A stretch of 8,048 bases of DNA from Peptococcaceae bacterium UBA4997. GTDB lineage: Bacteria; Bacillota; Dehalobacteriia; UBA4068; UBA4997. The translations under genes were made by a program, and so were the position numbers. The stretch lies in contig DGYV01000001.1 in NCBI GenBank assembly GCA_002398485.1, forward strand, positions 5,778 through 13,825, written 5' to 3'. The notes beneath the pieces are model-generated. The model worked only from the letters and a program-made list of their open reading frames with translations. It was not told the DNA's origin and made no database searches. Positions 6,490-8,048 of this stretch are shown piece after piece (the first letter of the stretch is position 1; each line of letters starts with the position of its first letter).

Positions 6490-8048
6490 ATGAAAAGATT
6501 AAACGATGTTTTAGCCGGAGTCCCTATGACAATTGTGGGTGGCGTGTTTTTGATCGCAAGCCTGATTCTTATATTGATGAAAATAGAAGTTCCTGTTGAC
6601 CCAGCTTGGGTTTCGGTTATTATCTCAGGAATTCCACTTCTATATCTGGCGATATGGAGAATTATCAATAACAAGGGTATGAGCAAGATATCTTCGGCAC
6701 TCTTAATTTCCATAGCCATGATTGCAGCCGTTGCCATCGGTGACATCTTTGCTGCTGGTGAAGTTGCATTTATTATGGCAATTGGTGCGATTCTGGAGGA
6801 AAAAACCGCCGAACGATCCAAAAGGGGCCTAAAGGAACTTATCAGTCTTGCTCCGCAACAAGGGCGTCAGATTGATAATGGAAAAGAAGAAATGATAAAC
6901 GCAAAAGAAATCAAAGTGGGTTTTATTCTGAGAGTTCTTCCTGGAGAAATAATTCCTGTTGATGGAAAAATAATAAGTGGAAATACATCAGTCGACCAAA
7001 CGATTATGACTGGCGAGTCACTGCCCGTGGACAAGGAAGTCGGTGACAGTGTTTTCTGTGGGACTATCAACTGTTTTGGTGCAATTGATATGAAGGCAAC
7101 TCATATTGGTGAGGATAGCTCTTTACAAAAGCTTATTCGAATGGTTCAAGATGCAGAAAATAGACAAGCCCCAATTCAGCGTATCGCAGATAAATGGGCA
7201 ACTTGGCTTGTACCAGTAGCTTTGTTAATTGCCGTTGTAACGTATTTCGTTACTCAGGACATCGTTCGTGGTGTTACAGTATTGGTTGTGTTTTGCCCTT
7301 GTGCTTTAGTTCTGGCTACGCCCACTGCCATTATGGCCGCTATCGGTCAGGCCACCAAACACGGGATCGTCATCAAATCCGGTGAAGCACTGGAGAATAT
7401 GGGCAAGGTAGATACAATAGCTTTCGATAAGACCGGTACTCTTACATTCGGAAAGCTGGAAGTCAGTGACACTATATCTTCCAAACCAGATATGGAAGAG
7501 AATACACTTCTCACTTTGGTCGCTTCAGCAGAGGCCCGCAGTGAACACCCTTTAGGAAAGGCAATAGTCGCACACGCTAAGGATAAAGGTATTACTCTGA
7601 TAGATGCTGAAGGGTTTCGCATGGAGGCTGGCAAAGGAATTTATGCCAATGTCTCTGGTCGTAATCTGTTCTGCGGCAGCGAGAAATATTTAATAGAAAA
7701 TGGAATTGACATCCCAAAAAAGGTTAGTGATACCCTGGATACTTTGCGCAATCAAGGTAAAGCTTCGATTCTGGTAGCTGCAGACGGGCTTTGCGTGGGT
7801 GTGATTGGTCTCTCCGATGTACTACGCTCTACAGCGAAAGAGATGGTCGCTGAGCTGAATGAAATGGATACACAGATTGTACTTCTCACTGGTGACAACC
7901 GCAGAACGGCTGATTATTTTGCAAAGCAAGTGGGCATTACCTCTGTGTGGGCAGAATTACTACCTGAGGAGAAGGTGCAGAATATTGTTCAATTGCAACA
8001 GCAGGGTAAATCTGTCTGTATGATTGGGGATGGTGTAAATGATGCTCC
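6490..8048 (+). CDS. P1B-type heavy-metal-transporting ATPase, 3' end outside the window
   Basis: Membrane pump that exports metal ions using ATP. 519 residues are visible and the frame is still open at the window end. Hydrophobic segments lie at about 8-30, 40-60 and 67-102, then the actuator domain with TGES (174-177), two more membrane segments (about 237-255 and 260-287) with the metal-site motif CPC (269-271), the phosphorylated Asp D313 in DKTGT, the P1B-specific HP (353-354), TGDN (467-470) and GDGVND (513-518). About 100-130 residues, including the last two helices, are missing. There is no HMA domain and no CxxC motif before the first membrane segments, unlike many CopA or ZntA proteins. 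CPC fits Cu(I) or Zn/Cd/Pb pumps; the deciding residues of the last helices are outside. The ATG at 6490 is preceded by GAGGGGG with nine bases of spacing. It is divergent from the TetR gene, which probably controls it. Confidence 0.93.
   Translation, partial: MKRLNDVLAGVPMTIVGGVFLIASLILILMKIEVPVDPAWVSVIISGIPLLYLAIWRIINNKGMSKISSALLISIAMIAAVAIGDIFAAGEVAFIMAIGAILEEKTAERSKRGLKELISLAPQQGRQIDNGKEEMINAKEIKVGFILRVLPGEIIPVDGKIISGNTSVDQTIMTGESLPVDKEVGDSVFCGTINCFGAIDMKATHIGEDSSLQKLIRMVQDAENRQAPIQRIADKWATWLVPVALLIAVVTYFVTQDIVRGVTVLVVFCPCALVLATPTAIMAAIGQATKHGIVIKSGEALENMGKVDTIAFDKTGTLTFGKLEVSDTISSKPDMEENTLLTLVASAEARSEHPLGKAIVAHAKDKGITLIDAEGFRMEAGKGIYANVSGRNLFCGSEKYLIENGIDIPKKVSDTLDTLRNQGKASILVAADGLCVGVIGLSDVLRSTAKEMVAELNEMDTQIVLLTGDNRRTADYFAKQVGITSVWAELLPEEKVQNIVQLQQQGKSVCMIGDGVNDA

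Overview
The window looks like a piece of an AT-rich Firmicutes chromosome. The DnaK fragment closely resembles Bacillus/Clostridium-type DnaK. The DnaJ, with four CxxCxGxG repeats and a DIF-containing G/F region, and the intergenic repeats suggest a gut Negativicutes or Clostridia member. That lineage is inferred from recalled sequence resemblance, not from a search.

Left part (1-2970): the 3' five-sixths of dnaK, then dnaJ on the same strand. They are separated by 98 bases that hold a perfect 11-bp hairpin just before the dnaJ ribosome binding site. A long, nearly perfect hairpin closes the pair. Positions 2800-3327 contain no gene, only hairpins and two degraded palindromic interspersed repeats.

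Middle part (3328-5405): two housekeeping genes transcribed divergently from facing promoters. One is a YbaK-type Cys-tRNA(Pro) deacylase (minus strand). The other is an RlmD/RlmCD-type 23S rRNA uracil-5-methyltransferase (plus strand) with all expected iron-sulfur and catalytic residues. It ends in two terminator hairpins.

Right part (5406-8048): an accessory module. A scar region carries a short 3' remnant that resembles the end of a large serine recombinase and, less surely, an insertion-sequence end. Next come a minus-strand TetR-family regulator and a divergent plus-strand P1B-type heavy-metal ATPase that runs off the window at its GDGVND motif. The shared promoter region holds three copies of an ATGTTCARTAAC-like half-site around a good promoter, so the regulator probably controls itself and the pump. 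The pump lacks an N-terminal metal-binding domain but has the CPC membrane motif. Its metal cannot be read with certainty.

I did not find a clearly new biological system. The most interesting points are the TetR-controlled metal pump beside recombinase debris, its repeated operator, and the dnaK-dnaJ intercistronic hairpin.
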